The notes under the pieces were generated by a model. It did not search any database and was not told where the DNA came from. It was given only the letters and a program-made list of their open reading frames with translations. Shown here piece after piece: positions 20,439 through 32,816 of a stretch of DNA of 64,000 nt (position 1 is its first letter; each line of letters opens with the position of its first letter). Where the stretch lies: contig NZ_CP150304.1 in NCBI RefSeq assembly GCF_037992945.1, positions 3,537,501 to 3,601,500 on the forward strand, in the 5' to 3' direction. This DNA comes from Peribacillus sp. FSL E2-0218. Its GTDB lineage: Bacteria; Bacillota; Bacilli; Bacillales; DSM-1321. The translations under genes were made by a program, and so were the position numbers.

Positions 20439-21731
20439 TTATTTAGCGTCAACTGTTTTGCTGTTTTCTACCAAGAAGTCAATGGCTTTCTTAATTTTAA
20501 GATCGCCTTTGATGCCTTCCAAGTTTCCAAGAGCTTGTTTGATCGCATCAATTTCCATATTGTACATTGTAGCCATTTGTCCAAGCTCGGCTTCTACATC
20601 TTCATCAGTCGCTTCAAGCTTTTCAGCTTCAGCGATTGCTTCAAGAGTTAAGCTCGTACGAACTTGTCCTTCAGCTTCTTCTTTCATTTGCGCTTTCAAA
20701 GCTTCTTCATCTTGACCTGAGAATTGGTAGTAAAGTTCTAGATTAAGACCTTGAGATTGAATGCGTTGAGAGAATTCGTTCATCATGCGGTCCACTTCGT
20801 TGGAAATCATAGCTTCAGGAACGTCCATTTCTGCACCTTCAACAGCTTTGCCAATTACAGTGTTTTGAATGAAGTTTTCTTCTTCATGTTTTTTGTCATG
20901 CTCTAATTTATGTTTTGTTTTTTCTTTCAGTTCAGCCAACGTTTCCACTTCGTCGTCAACGTCTTTCGCGAACTCATCATCCAACTCAGGAAGTTGTTTT
21001 GTTTTGATTTCGTGAATTTTCACTTTGAATACAGCTGGTTTTCCTGCAAGTTCAGCAGCATGGTATTCTTCAGGGAAAGTAACTTCAATATCTTTTTCAG
21101 CGCCAGTTTCAAGACCAACAAGTTGCTCTTCGAATCCTGGGATGAAAGAATTAGAACCGATTTCCAATGAATGGTTTTCGCTAGCTCCGCCTTCGAATGC
21201 TTCACCATCAACGAATCCTTCAAAGTCAAGAACAACTGTATCGCCTTCGGCAACTTGTCCTTCTTCTTTCACGACAAGCTCAGCTTGACGCTCTTGTAAA
21301 GTTTTCAATTCGTTATCCACATCTTCGTCCGTTACTTCCGTGTTGAACTTTTCAACTTCAACACCTTTGTAATCTCCTAATTTAACTTCTGGCTTAACTG
21401 TTACAGTTGCAGTGAAAATTAGGTTTTCGCCTTTTTCCATTTTCTCGATGTCGATTTCTGGACGATCTACAGGCTGAATTCCAGCTTCTTCGACAGCATT
21501 TGCGTAAGCGTCCGGAAGAATGATATCAAGCGCATCTTGGTAAAGAGATTCTACGCCGAATTTTTTTTCGAACATTTGACGTGGCATTTTACCTTTACGG
21601 AAGCCAGGTACGTTTACTTGTTTCACTACTTTTTTGAAAGCTGCGTCTAAACCTTCGTTTACTTTTGCAGCGTCAACTTCGATTGTTAGTACGCCTTGAT
21701 TACCTTCTTGTTTTTCCCATTTTACAGACAT
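20439..21731 (-). CDS. tig: Trigger factor chaperone
   Basis: 430-aa ribosome-associated chaperone and peptidyl-prolyl isomerase that meets nascent chains at the exit tunnel. It has an N-terminal ribosome-binding domain with the signature GFRKGKMPR near 43-51, an FKBP-type PPIase domain (about 160-245, containing [14 protein letters not shown]) and a C-terminal helical chaperone domain. ATG 21731 ([13 protein letters not shown]) follows GGAGGG; the frame extends 38 codons further upstream without support. Confidence 0.98.
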   Translation of the reverse strand: MSVKWEKQEGNQGVLTIEVDAAKVNEGLDAAFKKVVKQVNVPGFRKGKMPRQMFEKKFGVESLYQDALDIILPDAYANAVEEAGIQPVDRPEIDIEKMEKGENLIFTATVTVKPEVKLGDYKGVEVEKFNTEVTDEDVDNELKTLQERQAELVVKEEGQVAEGDTVVLDFEGFVDGEAFEGGASENHSLEIGSNSFIPGFEEQLVGLETGAEKDIEVTFPEEYHAAELAGKPAVFKVKIHEIKTKQLPELDDEFAKDVDDEVETLAELKEKTKHKLEHDKKHEEENFIQNTVIGKAVEGAEMDVPEAMISNEVDRMMNEFSQRIQSQGLNLELYYQFSGQDEEALKAQMKEEAEGQVRTSLTLEAIAEAEKLEATDEDVEAELGQMATMYNMEIDAIKQALGNLEGIKGDLKIKKAIDFLVENSKTVDAK

Positions 21732-21876
21732 GTGTTTCCCTCCAAAAAATCTATATACTTCAATAATAAGCATTGGATGAATATGCTTTGCAAGTGTTAA
21801 CAAGTCATCCCTCAAATATACCCAAAAAATCTTGGGTTTCGTCAAAATAAGACGAATTATACATTACAACCACTAC

Positions 21877-21904
21877 ATTATACCACAGGTTGATTCTGTT
21901 ACAA
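21877..21904 (-). promoter_or_regulatory. Promoter of tig
   Basis: On the minus strand TTGTAA and TATAAT are spaced by 16 nt, with an extended TGG before the -10. It lies about 145 bp upstream of the tig start. Confidence 0.65.
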
Positions 21905-21914
21905 CAGCAATAGG

Positions 21915-22946
21915 TTAAATAATGGGATAAGAAATTTCCTCAATTTCTTTTAAATAGGAAAGAATATCGGCTACGGCATCCTCTTCTGCGAGGTAAAATC
22001 CTGCTATGCCCCTCGCGGAAACTTCACCAGTCATGTATTCCTCCGCCAAGGCATGGTAAGCGGCCGCCCAAGAAGGAATGCTCTCCTGTTCCGGTTCGAA
22101 GGGGTATAACAGGAAGGAATGCCGTTCGATTAAACTATGCACCATCTCGAACAAGCTTGGGTTATCTTGACTGATTCTTGCTTCCGTCAGGCTGGTGATC
22201 TTCTTATAGAAGTCCGTTTCCTTCAAGCTCTTCAATTCCGTCGGGAGGACCGACTTCGATTCATTGAATTTGCTAAGTCTCACTTGTTCGTTATATTCCT
22301 GGTCGGTCAGAATGTTCAGGAGCATCGTTTTAAAGAAGGGGTGCCCTTCGGATTGCAGAAATTGCTCGATTTGAGGGATAAACGGTCGGATATTGATATG
22401 CGTTAGTTTTGAAATGACCAAAAACATTTCATTATCCGTCTTGCCTTCAAAAAGCCCATCCTCTTGCAATTCCGCTGCAATCTGCTGAGTGTTCCTGTCT
22501 TCTTCCTCTTTTTTATCCTCAAGTGCCCGTTTACTGAACTGCAGCATCTTCTCGAATTGTTCCTCTTTGTCGAACGGAATTTGGTTCTCGTCAAACAGCA
22601 GCTCGATCGTCGTGACCATTTCCTGATGCTCGCCTAATTGCAGCAAAACCATCAAATAGATATTGATCAGTTGAAAATAGTCACCGATGCCTTTATTCAG
22701 CATCTCTTTGCACAATTCCTTTGACTCCTCATAAAACTCCAGCTCGACAAGCGAGACTACAAGCCCCATGCACACCTCATCATCTTCAGGTTCATACTCC
22801 CTCGCTTGGCTGAAAAGCTGGGCAGCAGCTTTGAAGTTTCGATTACCTAGCTCATCCAACCCTTTGGCGATCAGCCTTTCACCGAGTTTTGGAAAGGCGA
22901 TAACCCTAGCTTCTCCGTCCTTTTTTCGGTTGTTCTCATTATCCAT
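21915..22946 (-). CDS. ysoA: Tetratricopeptide-repeat protein YsoA
   Basis: 343-aa cytoplasmic protein with TPR-like helical repeats in its first half (GLDELGNRNFKAAAQLFSQA and the following segment). It occupies the ysoA place between tig and leuD. ATG 22946 (MDNENNRKKDGEA) is chosen with GGTGAGG upstream; GTG at 22970 would add eight residues. Function unknown, probably a protein-protein interaction adaptor. Confidence 0.85.
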   Translation of the reverse strand: MDNENNRKKDGEARVIAFPKLGERLIAKGLDELGNRNFKAAAQLFSQAREYEPEDDEVCMGLVVSLVELEFYEESKELCKEMLNKGIGDYFQLINIYLMVLLQLGEHQEMVTTIELLFDENQIPFDKEEQFEKMLQFSKRALEDKKEEEDRNTQQIAAELQEDGLFEGKTDNEMFLVISKLTHINIRPFIPQIEQFLQSEGHPFFKTMLLNILTDQEYNEQVRLSKFNESKSVLPTELKSLKETDFYKKITSLTEARISQDNPSLFEMVHSLIERHSFLLYPFEPEQESIPSWAAAYHALAEEYMTGEVSARGIAGFYLAEEDAVADILSYLKEIEEISYPII

Positions 22947-23063
22947 CCTATTTTCCGCCTCACCGTTCACTTTTTGAAAAACAGTTTAGCATGTAATAGA
23001 AGGAAACACAAAAATTTCCCCGGATCTTCACTTATATATGCTGATTTCCGTATTTCCAGTCAT

Positions 23064-23108
23064 AAAAAATCCCGTTTTCTTTCCCAATGGGAATTGAAAA
23101 CGGGAGAT
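23064..23108 (-). terminator. Terminator of the ilv-leu operon
   Basis: The long stem TCCCGTTTTC/GAAAACGGGA followed by TTTTTT on the minus strand lies directly after leuD. Confidence 0.9.
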
Positions 23109-23121
23109 AATCCTTCTGCGC

Positions 23122-23718
23122 TTATATGGATACAGCTTTGGTTCGTGATTCATAGGCAGAAATCTCTTTGTCATATTGAAGCGTGATGGAAATTTCATCC
23201 CACCCCTTGACGAGCATTTCCTTCCAGTATGGATGAATGTCAAAGCTTGCCTCGAATCCTTGGTCGTCCTTCAAGGTTTGATTCGGAAGATCGATCGTCA
23301 GCTCATGGTCAGGCGCTGATGCAGCCCGCATCAAATGCCTGACTTCATCCGGCGTCAATGCGATCGGAACCATGCCATTTTTCATGCAATTACTTTTGAA
23401 AATATCTGCATACGACGGTGCGATGACGATATCGAAGCCGTAGTCTTTCAATGACCAAGGAGCATGCTCGCGCGAGGAACCGCAGCCGAAGTTTTCACCT
23501 GCTATTAAAATGGATGTGTTTTGATTATGGGGTTGATTCAATTCAAAATCAGGACGTTCTTTCCCGTTTTCATCAAAACGCCAGTTATAGAATAAAAATT
23601 CCCCAAAGCCGCTGCGCTCGATCCGTTTCAAAAACTGCTTAGGGATAATTTGATCGGTATCCACGTTTTTACGGTCAAGAACCGCCGCTCTTCCTTTATA
23701 TAACGTAATGGGTTCCAT
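23122..23718 (-). CDS. leuD: 3-Isopropylmalate dehydratase small subunit
   Basis: 198-aa small subunit of isopropylmalate isomerase; with LeuC it converts 2- to 3-isopropylmalate in leucine synthesis. The signature GCGSSREHAPW (about 72-82) contributes active-site residues to LeuC. ATG 23718 (MEPITLYKG) follows GGAGGTG by 6 nt; the frame opens at 23727, but that start would overlap the binding site. It is the last gene of ilvBHC-leuABCD. Confidence 0.97.
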   Translation of the reverse strand: MEPITLYKGRAAVLDRKNVDTDQIIPKQFLKRIERSGFGEFLFYNWRFDENGKERPDFELNQPHNQNTSILIAGENFGCGSSREHAPWSLKDYGFDIVIAPSYADIFKSNCMKNGMVPIALTPDEVRHLMRAASAPDHELTIDLPNQTLKDDQGFEASFDIHPYWKEMLVKGWDEISITLQYDKEISAYESRTKAVSI

Positions 23719-23741
23719 TACTTGCACCTCCGATTAAAGTG

Positions 23742-25151
23742 TTAATGAATTTGTTCCGTCTTCTGAAAATTCCTGATATCGACAAATTTCCCATGAATGG
23801 CAGCCGCAGCAGCCATGGCAGGACTAACCAAGTGTGTCCTTGCACCTGCACCCTGGCGCCCTTCGAAGTTTCGGTTACTGGTCGAGGCACAATGCTCTCC
23901 GGCTGGCACGGCATCCGGATTCATGCTCAGACACATGCTGCAGCCTGACTCACGCCACTCAAAACCTGCAGATTTAAAGATTTCATCGAGCCCTTCATCC
24001 TCCGCTTGCCTTTTTACACTTTGCGAGCCCGGAACGACCATTGCCCTCACCCCTTGATGAACCTCGTGGCCGTCTATCATTTCTGCGGCCTGCCGCAAAT
24101 CCTCAATGCGGGAATTCGTACAAGACCCTATGAAAACATGCTGAACCGGAATATCGGTGATCGCCATGCCTTCCTCAAGGCCCATATACTCAAGTGCACG
24201 ATTCAATTCCTTCGGATCGATGGTATCCTCGGCAAAGGTCGGCACCTTGCCGTCCACACCACTGGCCATTCCCGGGTTAGTGCCCCAGCTTACCATTGGT
24301 GAAATGAGGCTGCCGTCGAGGATGATTTCTTGGTCATATACAGCATCTTCATCACTGGATAGTGACTGCCAATCCTGAACATATCGTTCGAATTCCTCCC
24401 CTTTCGGCATATATTTACGACCCTTCAAATAAGAAAAAGTCGTTTCATCAGGAGCAACCAGCCCTGCTCTTGCCCCGCCTTCGATGGACATATTGCAGAC
24501 GGTCATTCGCTCCTCCATTGACATATCCCGGAAAACTTCCCCACAGTATTCAATGATATGCCCCGTGCCAAAATCGACACCGAATTTGGAGATGACATAT
24601 AAAATGACATCTTTCGCCTTCACACCGTGTCCCAGCGTGCCATTAACTTCAAGCTTTAACGTTCTTGGTTTTGTTTGCCATAGCGTTTGCGTCGCTAATA
24701 CATGCTCGACCTCACTTGTACCGATTCCAAATGCTATCGATCCGAACGCACCATGTGTAGAGGTATGACTGTCCCCGCAAACAATCGTCATTCCCGGCTG
24801 CGTCAGCCCCAATTCCGGGCCGATGACGTGAACGATCCCTTGTTCCGGACTATCCAAGTCAGCAAGGCGGATACCGAACTCCTTACAATTTTGGTCAAGT
24901 GCTTCCAGCTGTTTCCTGGCAATATCATCCTCGATGAAATAGCGATTGACGGTCGGAACATTATGATCCATGGTCGCAAAGGTACGGTCCGGCCTCCTGA
25001 CGGTGCGTCCCTTTAATCTCAACCCTTCAAATGCTTGCGGCGAGGTCACCTCATGTATATATTGAAGGTCTATATACAATAGATCCGGTTTACCTTCCTC
25101 TTCATTTACAATATGCCGGTCCCATATTTTCTCTATTATCGACTTTCCCAT
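23742..25151 (-). CDS. leuC: 3-Isopropylmalate dehydratase large subunit
   Basis: 469-aa aconitase-family Fe-S enzyme, partner of LeuD. The 4Fe-4S cysteines are in FIGSCTNSR and in [10 protein letters not shown], the usual C...CxxC pattern. The N-terminus [15 protein letters not shown] is typical. It is separated from leuB by a 68-bp spacer that contains a terminator-like hairpin, whereas most other gaps in the operon are short. Confidence 0.98.
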   Translation of the reverse strand: MGKSIIEKIWDRHIVNEEEGKPDLLYIDLQYIHEVTSPQAFEGLRLKGRTVRRPDRTFATMDHNVPTVNRYFIEDDIARKQLEALDQNCKEFGIRLADLDSPEQGIVHVIGPELGLTQPGMTIVCGDSHTSTHGAFGSIAFGIGTSEVEHVLATQTLWQTKPRTLKLEVNGTLGHGVKAKDVILYVISKFGVDFGTGHIIEYCGEVFRDMSMEERMTVCNMSIEGGARAGLVAPDETTFSYLKGRKYMPKGEEFERYVQDWQSLSSDEDAVYDQEIILDGSLISPMVSWGTNPGMASGVDGKVPTFAEDTIDPKELNRALEYMGLEEGMAITDIPVQHVFIGSCTNSRIEDLRQAAEMIDGHEVHQGVRAMVVPGSQSVKRQAEDEGLDEIFKSAGFEWRESGCSMCLSMNPDAVPAGEHCASTSNRNFEGRQGAGARTHLVSPAMAAAAAIHGKFVDIRNFQKTEQIH

Positions 25152-25177
25152 CCGTATCCACCTCGATCAATCTTATA

Positions 25178-25213
25178 TTTTTTTAAAAAACACGGCCTAA
25201 TGTTAGGCCGTGA
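25178..25213 (-). terminator. Internal terminator-like hairpin between leuB and leuC
   Basis: On the minus strand CACGGCCTAA/TTAGGCCGTG (25191-25212) is followed by TTTTTTAAAAAAATATAAG, about 40 bp upstream of the leuC start. It has the form of an intrinsic terminator inside an operon and may give partial termination or protect a 3' end after mRNA processing. Confidence 0.7.
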
Positions 25214-25219
25214 AGACGT

Positions 25220-26332
25220 TTATGCATAAGCACCCATGATATTGGAAATGGCTTCCTGGTCTAAAAGGCTGGCTTTAATTTCGGCAATCATCTCTGAAGT
25301 AGTGGTAATATCCCGTTGCCCATTTGCGATATCGCCTGTTCTCAAGCCGTATTCAAGCACCGTTTCCACAGCCTGCTCGACGGCATGTGCCTCATCCTCC
25401 AAACCGAAGGATAACCGCAGCATGGAAGCCGCCGATAAAATGGTCCCGATTGGATTGGCCAAGTTTTTGCCAGCAATATCCGGCGCAGAGCCATGAATCG
25501 GTTCATATAGATTAGGTCCTTCCGCAGATATCGAAGCCGAAGGAAGCATACCAAGCGAACCGGTCAATACAGACGCCTCATCACTTAAAATGTCACCAAA
25601 CATATTCTCCGTTACGATAATATCGAATTGTTTCGGGTTTTTAATCAGCTGCATGGCCGCATTATCCACAAGCATATGCTCTAGCGTCACATCCGGATAA
25701 TCTTTGGCGACTTCCTCGGCCGTTTCACGCCACATCCTGCTGGATTCAAGAACATTCGCTTTATCGACGGAGGTGACTTTTTTCTTGCGATTGGAAGCCA
25801 TTGCAAACGCCAGTTCAATGATGCGCTTCATTTCGCTTTTCTGATAGAAAAGCGTATCGACGACCGCTTCCTTCCCGTCCCTTTCCACTCGTTCGCTTGG
25901 TTTTCCAAAATAAAGGCCACCGGTTAATTCCCTGACGATCACGAAATCCACATCTTCAATGAATTCCTTTTTAAGGGGAGAAGACTCCGACAAGCTGGAA
26001 TAATAGCTGATTGGACGGATATTGGCATAAAGATTCAAATCTTTACGGATTTTCAGCAACCCCCGTTCCGGCCTTAGGTGTGCTGGCTGATCATCCCATT
26101 TCGGGCCTCCGACTGCCCCTAATAATACCGCATCGCTATTTTGGCAAATCTTCACAGTATCATCAGGCAATGGTGAACCTGTAAGATCGATGGCACCGCC
26201 GCCAATATCACCATATTGAAAGTCAAATTCGTGTCCGTATCTTTGGGCAACGGCTTCGAGGATTTCTACAGCGCCTCTAGTCACTTCCCTACCGATGCCG
26301 TCTCCCTGAAGCACCGCAATATTCCTTTTCAT
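25220..26332 (-). CDS. leuB: 3-Isopropylmalate dehydrogenase
   Basis: 370-aa NAD-dependent oxidative decarboxylase giving 2-oxoisocaproate. It has the family N-terminus IAVLQGDGIGREV and the substrate-binding segment RMWRETAEEVAKDYPDV near 198-214. The conserved Lys/Asp of the metal site are in MLVDNAAMQL and the downstream GDILSDEASVL. It starts 15 bp after leuA. Confidence 0.98.
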   Translation of the reverse strand: MKRNIAVLQGDGIGREVTRGAVEILEAVAQRYGHEFDFQYGDIGGGAIDLTGSPLPDDTVKICQNSDAVLLGAVGGPKWDDQPAHLRPERGLLKIRKDLNLYANIRPISYYSSLSESSPLKKEFIEDVDFVIVRELTGGLYFGKPSERVERDGKEAVVDTLFYQKSEMKRIIELAFAMASNRKKKVTSVDKANVLESSRMWRETAEEVAKDYPDVTLEHMLVDNAAMQLIKNPKQFDIIVTENMFGDILSDEASVLTGSLGMLPSASISAEGPNLYEPIHGSAPDIAGKNLANPIGTILSAASMLRLSFGLEDEAHAVEQAVETVLEYGLRTGDIANGQRDITTTSEMIAEIKASLLDQEAISNIMGAYA

Positions 26333-26347
26333 CGAAATCTCCCCTTC

Positions 26348-28922
<2,575 letters not shown>

Positions 28923-28934
28923 TCATGTTTTGTA

Positions 28935-28969
28935 GTTTTTTTGTTTTTTGTTTTTTTGTTTTTTTGTTT
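28935..28969. repeat. Simple-sequence tract (A6-7C)n in the ilvH-ilvC spacer
   Basis: On the minus (coding) strand the spacer reads as runs of six or seven A separated by single C, four or five units, about 35-70 bp upstream of the ilvC start. It is unstructured, purine-rich mRNA. Confidence 0.85.
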
Positions 28970-29484
28970 TATACGATGGTTGCGCTTTTTGCATGTGCCA
29001 GCTGCATGCCCCGCGGGATGGCAGCTGTTCCTGTTCTTGCCAATTCCTTGATGCCATATGGCTTGATCAATTCAATGAAGGCACCGATTTTATCGGATTC
29101 CCCAGTGATTTGAACGGTCAGGCTATCTTTGCTGACATCGATTACGGACGCCCGAAACGGTTCGATCAATGCATAAATCTCGGCCCGGCTCTGTGTGGTC
29201 ACCAATATTTTGATGAGTGCAAGCTCCCTTGCCACAATCGACTGATTCGTGATGTCAATCACTTTCAACACTTCGATTTGTTTGTTCAATTGCTTTGTGA
29301 TTTGTTCGACGACTGCTGCGTCGTCAACATCGACCACGAAGGTCATTCTTGAAATGCCTTCCTGCTCGGATGGACCGACAGCCATGCTTTCAATGTTATA
29401 ATTTCTTTTCGTGAACAGGTTCGTAATCCGATTCAGGACACCTGGCCGGTTGTTCACGGTGAGGCTAAGAATTCCCTTCATCAT
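28969..29484 (-). CDS. ilvH: Acetolactate synthase small (regulatory) subunit
   Basis: 171-aa regulatory subunit with an N-terminal ACT domain (about 4-75, starting LSLTVNNRPGVLNRITNLFTK) that senses valine, plus the C-terminal ALS_ss domain. It overlaps the ilvB stop by 1 bp (TAATG), with its binding site inside the ilvB 3' end, so translation is coupled. Confidence 0.97.
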   Translation of the reverse strand: MMKGILSLTVNNRPGVLNRITNLFTKRNYNIESMAVGPSEQEGISRMTFVVDVDDAAVVEQITKQLNKQIEVLKVIDITNQSIVARELALIKILVTTQSRAEIYALIEPFRASVIDVSKDSLTVQITGESDKIGAFIELIKPYGIKELARTGTAAIPRGMQLAHAKSATIV

Positions 29485-31199
29485 TAAACTCCTTCCATCT
29501 CATCAAGCCCTTTTCCTTGTGCCACCATCGGAAAAACATTTTCATTTTGCTTTACACGGAAATCAATCAGCACCGGACCATCAGTCGCTAACGCTGAATC
29601 CAGGCACGCGCTCGCTTCTTCCTCCGTCGTCACCTTGTACCCCTGAATTCCATATGCATCAGCCAGCTTCACGAAATCCGGATGTGACTGGAAAATGCTG
29701 TGTGAAAACCGGTTTTCATGAAAGAGTTCCTGCCACTGCCGAACCATTCCAAGCGCGCCATTGTTGACGATGATGATTTTGATCGGCAGCTTCCTTTCGG
29801 CAATGACCGAAAGCTCCTGAAGGCACATCTGGAATCCCCCATCCCCCGAAATGGAAAGCACCGTCGCTTTCGGATCGGCCAACTGTGCACCGAGAGCCGA
29901 AGGCAACCCAAAGCCCATCGTTCCCAGCCCCCCCGAGGTGACCCAAGAATTCGGTTTGTTGAACCGATAGTATTGCGCTGCCCACATTTGATGCTGTCCG
30001 ACATCCGTCGTAACAATCGCTTCCCCATTTGTTTTTTCATGCAGCATCTGGATGACTCGCTGCGGTTTCAGCACACCCTCTTCATGGTCATAGCGCAACG
30101 GGAACTCTTCATTCCACTTTGTGAGCTGCACTGTCCATTCTTCAATTTCCGGCTTGCTGCCATTTTGGGCAATCAATTCCTTCAGCGCATCCTTTGCACT
30201 GCCTACTACCGGAATCTTCGTCGGCACGTTTTTACCGATTTCAGCTGGATCGATATCGATATGGGCTACCGCTGCATGCTGGGCGAACTTGGAAAGATTG
30301 CCTGTCAAGCGGTCATCGAACCTGGCCCCGATATTAATCAGTAAATCACATTTCGATAACGCCATATTGGCGGCAAAACAGCCATGCATACCGCCCATTC
30401 CGATGAAGAGCGGGTGATCGGCAGGAAAGCCTCCCAGACCCAATAAGGTGTGGACGACAGGAATGCCTTGCTGCTCGACATATTCCTTCAATAAATGGGA
30501 TGCCTTTGCATGCAGGACCCCAGCACCTGCTAGGATGACCGGTCTTTTCGCTCCGCTTACGGCTTCGACAAGCTTTCTGATCTGCAGGTAATTCGGAACG
30601 GTTGTCGGCTGATAGCCCGGAAGGTCCATCTCCGGCTCCGTCTCCACCGATGGCGCTTCTACAATCGCCATATCTTTGGGTATATCGATCAATACGGGGC
30701 CAGGCCTTCCGCTTGAAGCGATATAAAAGGCTTCTTTTATGATGCGCGGGAGGTCTTCCGGTTTCCTTACCTGGTAGTTATGCTTGGTGATCGGGGTAGT
30801 GATCCCCAAAACATCGGCCTCCTGAAATGCATCTGTCCCAATCACACTGGTTGAGACCTGGCCGGAAATAACGACAAGCGGCAAGGAGTCAATCATGGCA
30901 TCCGCCAAACCGGTAACAATATTCGTTGCACCTGGGCCTGAGGTGACGATGACCACGCCCGGCTTGCCGGTAATCCTGGCATAACCTTCAGCCGCATGGA
31001 TGGCGCCTTGTTCATGTCTTGTCAAAATATGAAATAGCCCCGAGCTATAAAGCTTGTCATAAATCGGCAATACGGAACCGCCAGGATAACCAAAGATCAC
31101 TTCGACATTTTCCTTCTTCAATGCATTCAACAAGAACTCGGCACCACTATAATGCATCTTTACACTTTTCCGATCAGCTACAACTGATTTTTGTGTCAT
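29484..31199 (-). CDS. ilvB: Acetolactate synthase large (catalytic) subunit
   Basis: 571-aa ThDP-, FAD- and Mg-dependent enzyme, first common step of valine, leucine and isoleucine synthesis. The ThDP activating Glu is in the [15 protein letters not shown] segment near residue 60, and the ThDP/Mg motif starts [12 protein letters not shown] near 443 and ends IVNN. ATG 31199 follows AAGGAGG. It is the first gene of the operon, behind a T-box leader. Confidence 0.98.
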   Translation of the reverse strand: MTQKSVVADRKSVKMHYSGAEFLLNALKKENVEVIFGYPGGSVLPIYDKLYSSGLFHILTRHEQGAIHAAEGYARITGKPGVVIVTSGPGATNIVTGLADAMIDSLPLVVISGQVSTSVIGTDAFQEADVLGITTPITKHNYQVRKPEDLPRIIKEAFYIASSGRPGPVLIDIPKDMAIVEAPSVETEPEMDLPGYQPTTVPNYLQIRKLVEAVSGAKRPVILAGAGVLHAKASHLLKEYVEQQGIPVVHTLLGLGGFPADHPLFIGMGGMHGCFAANMALSKCDLLINIGARFDDRLTGNLSKFAQHAAVAHIDIDPAEIGKNVPTKIPVVGSAKDALKELIAQNGSKPEIEEWTVQLTKWNEEFPLRYDHEEGVLKPQRVIQMLHEKTNGEAIVTTDVGQHQMWAAQYYRFNKPNSWVTSGGLGTMGFGLPSALGAQLADPKATVLSISGDGGFQMCLQELSVIAERKLPIKIIIVNNGALGMVRQWQELFHENRFSHSIFQSHPDFVKLADAYGIQGYKVTTEEEASACLDSALATDGPVLIDFRVKQNENVFPMVAQGKGLDEMEGV

Positions 31200-31264
31200 T
31201 ACGTAAAAACCTCCTTCGCTTTCTCATCTTTTAAAAATTCTGAATTTTCAGCTTTTTGAGCATA

Positions 31265-31612
31265 CAAAAAAGCCTTCCCACCCCAAATGTACTTGCCTTG
31301 GCAAGTTAAAGGGGTGAAAAGGCTTGATGAGCCACTCCACGGTACCACCCTTTTTCGCATGGAATTCCATGCGCACTTCGAACAGCCTATAGCCATTCTC
31401 TGTTTTGGTAACGGGTACTGGTACGCACCCGTTCAGCTCTACTAGTCTGACGTTCAAGCTGAAACTCCAAGGTGAGTTCATCTTTCGGGACAATACCGGT
31501 TCTCAGCAACCCGGCTCTCTGTGAATGCCTTGTAAAAAGACTACTTATCCTCTTCAATGCTTTTCGCATTATTCAATATTTTTAAGGAATGCTTATGTGT
31601 GATGTCTTGTAT
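31265..31612 (-). promoter_or_regulatory. Leucine T-box leader of the ilv-leu operon
   Basis: On the minus strand GGGTGGTACCGTGG (31337-31350) is the T-box sequence. The specifier loop GAACTCACC places CTC (Leu) at 31474-31476. The terminator stem AAGCCTTTTCACCCC/GGGGTGGGAAGGCTT with a T-run is at 31265-31326. Low charging of tRNA-Leu would allow read-through, as in B. subtilis. Confidence 0.95.
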
Positions 31613-31620
31613 TTGTGATT

Positions 31621-31649
31621 ATCTTACGCGTATTTCAGAAGGTAGTCAA
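31621..31649 (-). promoter_or_regulatory. SigA promoter of the ilv-leu operon
   Basis: On the minus strand TTGACT (31644-31649) and TAAGAT (31621-31626) are spaced by 17 nt. Transcription would start near 31614 and run into the T-box leader. Confidence 0.75.
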
Positions 31650-31661
31650 CAGGTTTTTGAG

Positions 31662-31676
31662 AATTTTTTGATAATT
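31662..31676 (-). promoter_or_regulatory. CodY-like box upstream of ilvB
   Basis: AATTATCAAAAAATT on the minus strand matches 13 of 15 positions of the CodY consensus AATTTTCWGAAAATT. It lies 12 bp upstream of the -35. CodY represses this operon in B. subtilis when branched-chain amino acids and GTP are high. Confidence 0.55.
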
Positions 31677-31694
31677 CCAAATTAAAAGATTTGT

Positions 31695-31708
31695 TGTATA
31701 CGCTTACA
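31695..31708. promoter_or_regulatory. CcpA cre-like site upstream of ilvB
   Basis: TGTATACGCTTACA matches 13 of 14 positions of the cre consensus TGWAANCGNTNWCA. It lies about 80-95 bp upstream of the predicted transcription start. In B. subtilis an activating cre sits in essentially this place and links carbon excess to ilv-leu expression. Confidence 0.6.
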
Positions 31709-31858
31709 TCCCCATCACTGCCACATTCTATAAAAATGTCAATTGAATGATTAATTTTCAAGAAGGTGGGGATTGCACTCAAACATGAATGCTAAAAAAA
31801 TCTTCCCCGTTTACATGTCTCCTTCAACCAGATAGGTGACAAACCGTATATTTCGCCG

Positions 31859-32347
31859 TCAGCCTCCTATGTGTCCATCATTTCTAGATACAAGACTCGG
31901 CCTCCAGCCTCCTTGGAGATCTCTTACGGAAAGCCCGCCTGACATTTCAAGGTGCGGAATATCGCGGAACAGGGAAAAATCCCCGCCCCAAACAAAACCT
32001 AGCGATTTCGCAATGCCCCCTACTCTTGTCCATTTTTCTTCCTCAGTCCATAATGCGCTCCTGCCGTCATCGCCGACGATGACGAAATCAACGGCCAGTC
32101 CATAATTATGCAGCGATTGACCCGCTTTGGCATAGGTCACGATCGGCTTTGATTTATTCGTCCTTCCTTGCCCATACAATCGGGCTTGTTCGGCAAAACT
32201 GCGATGGCCGAGTGTTATTCGAATCATGATCCCTTCTTCATATGCTGATTTCACCACCTCCAGCATCGACTCTTTCACGACCGGGTTCATTCCGCTTCCC
32301 ATACATTCGGCTGCACTATCCAAAAGGGTCTGTAGTTTAATTGCCAT
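31859..32347 (-). CDS. M15 family D,L-peptidase (CwlK/VanY-like), no signal peptide
   Basis: 162-aa zinc peptidase of the M15 family, expected to cut the L-Ala-D-Glu or D-Ala-D-Ala bond of peptidoglycan peptides. The zinc/catalytic residues are H80 and D87 (SLHNYGLAVD) and H132 (IPHLEM); GHRSFAEQARLYGQGR (47-62) is the conserved substrate loop. There is no signal peptide or lipobox, unlike secreted CwlK, so it resembles phage-type endolysins or a protein released by other means. GGGAGG precedes ATG 32347. It lies alone in the accessory block after the ilv-leu regulatory region. Confidence 0.88.
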   Translation of the reverse strand: MAIKLQTLLDSAAECMGSGMNPVVKESMLEVVKSAYEEGIMIRITLGHRSFAEQARLYGQGRTNKSKPIVTYAKAGQSLHNYGLAVDFVIVGDDGRSALWTEEEKWTRVGGIAKSLGFVWGGDFSLFRDIPHLEMSGGLSVRDLQGGWRPSLVSRNDGHIGG

Positions 32348-32471
32348 AATGCCACCTCCCCTATATTTAATGCATGCAAAACCGTTCGCGGAAAGGCGCT
32401 TTATGACAAAGTATGGATGAAGACACTTTTGAGTGATGATTCACCAACCGGAACACGCTGTATATGCCCTA

Positions 32472-32538
32472 AAAAGGCGAAAGGGCCGGACCCGGAAAGG
32501 TTCCGAATAAATCCAGCCCTCCCAGGTCCAGCCCTTTC
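32472..32538 (-). terminator. Terminator after the YjdJ-like gene
   Basis: A long GC-rich inverted repeat (GAAAGGGCTGGACC/GGTCCGGCCCTTTC) with a T-run on the minus strand. Confidence 0.75.
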
Positions 32539-32540
32539 AT

Positions 32541-32816
32541 TCATTTAGCCCAAACATCCTCGTAATCCGGATGTTTTTCAAACTGTTGTTGAACGAAGGA
32601 ACATACCGGAACAATTTTCAGGTTTTCCTCACGTGCAAGTGCAACTACTTTTTCAAGAAGGGCATTTCCTATCTTCTGACCGCGAAGCTTGTCAGACACG
32701 ACAGTATGGTCGACGGTCATTTCATGAACACCTGATTTAAAGAATGTAATTTCTGCTAGCCTTTCGCCATTTTCTTCAACAAAAAAAGAATTCTCTCCTT
32801 TTTGGATATCCACCAT
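32541..32816 (-). CDS. Small GNAT-type acetyltransferase (YjdJ-like)
   Basis: 91-aa minimal GCN5-related N-acetyltransferase-like protein of the YjdJ/COG2388 type. The acetyl-CoA loop appears as RGQKIGNALLEKVV (about 45-58). GGAGG precedes ATG 32816. It is monocistronic with its own terminator. The substrate cannot be told from sequence. Confidence 0.85.
   Translation of the reverse strand: MVDIQKGENSFFVEENGERLAEITFFKSGVHEMTVDHTVVSDKLRGQKIGNALLEKVVALAREENLKIVPVCSFVQQQFEKHPDYEDVWAK

Noticed and set aside
31768..31837. Short plus-strand ORF after AAGGTGGGG upstream of the ilv promoter region
   Set aside because: Only 16 codons and poorly spaced from the purine-rich site.
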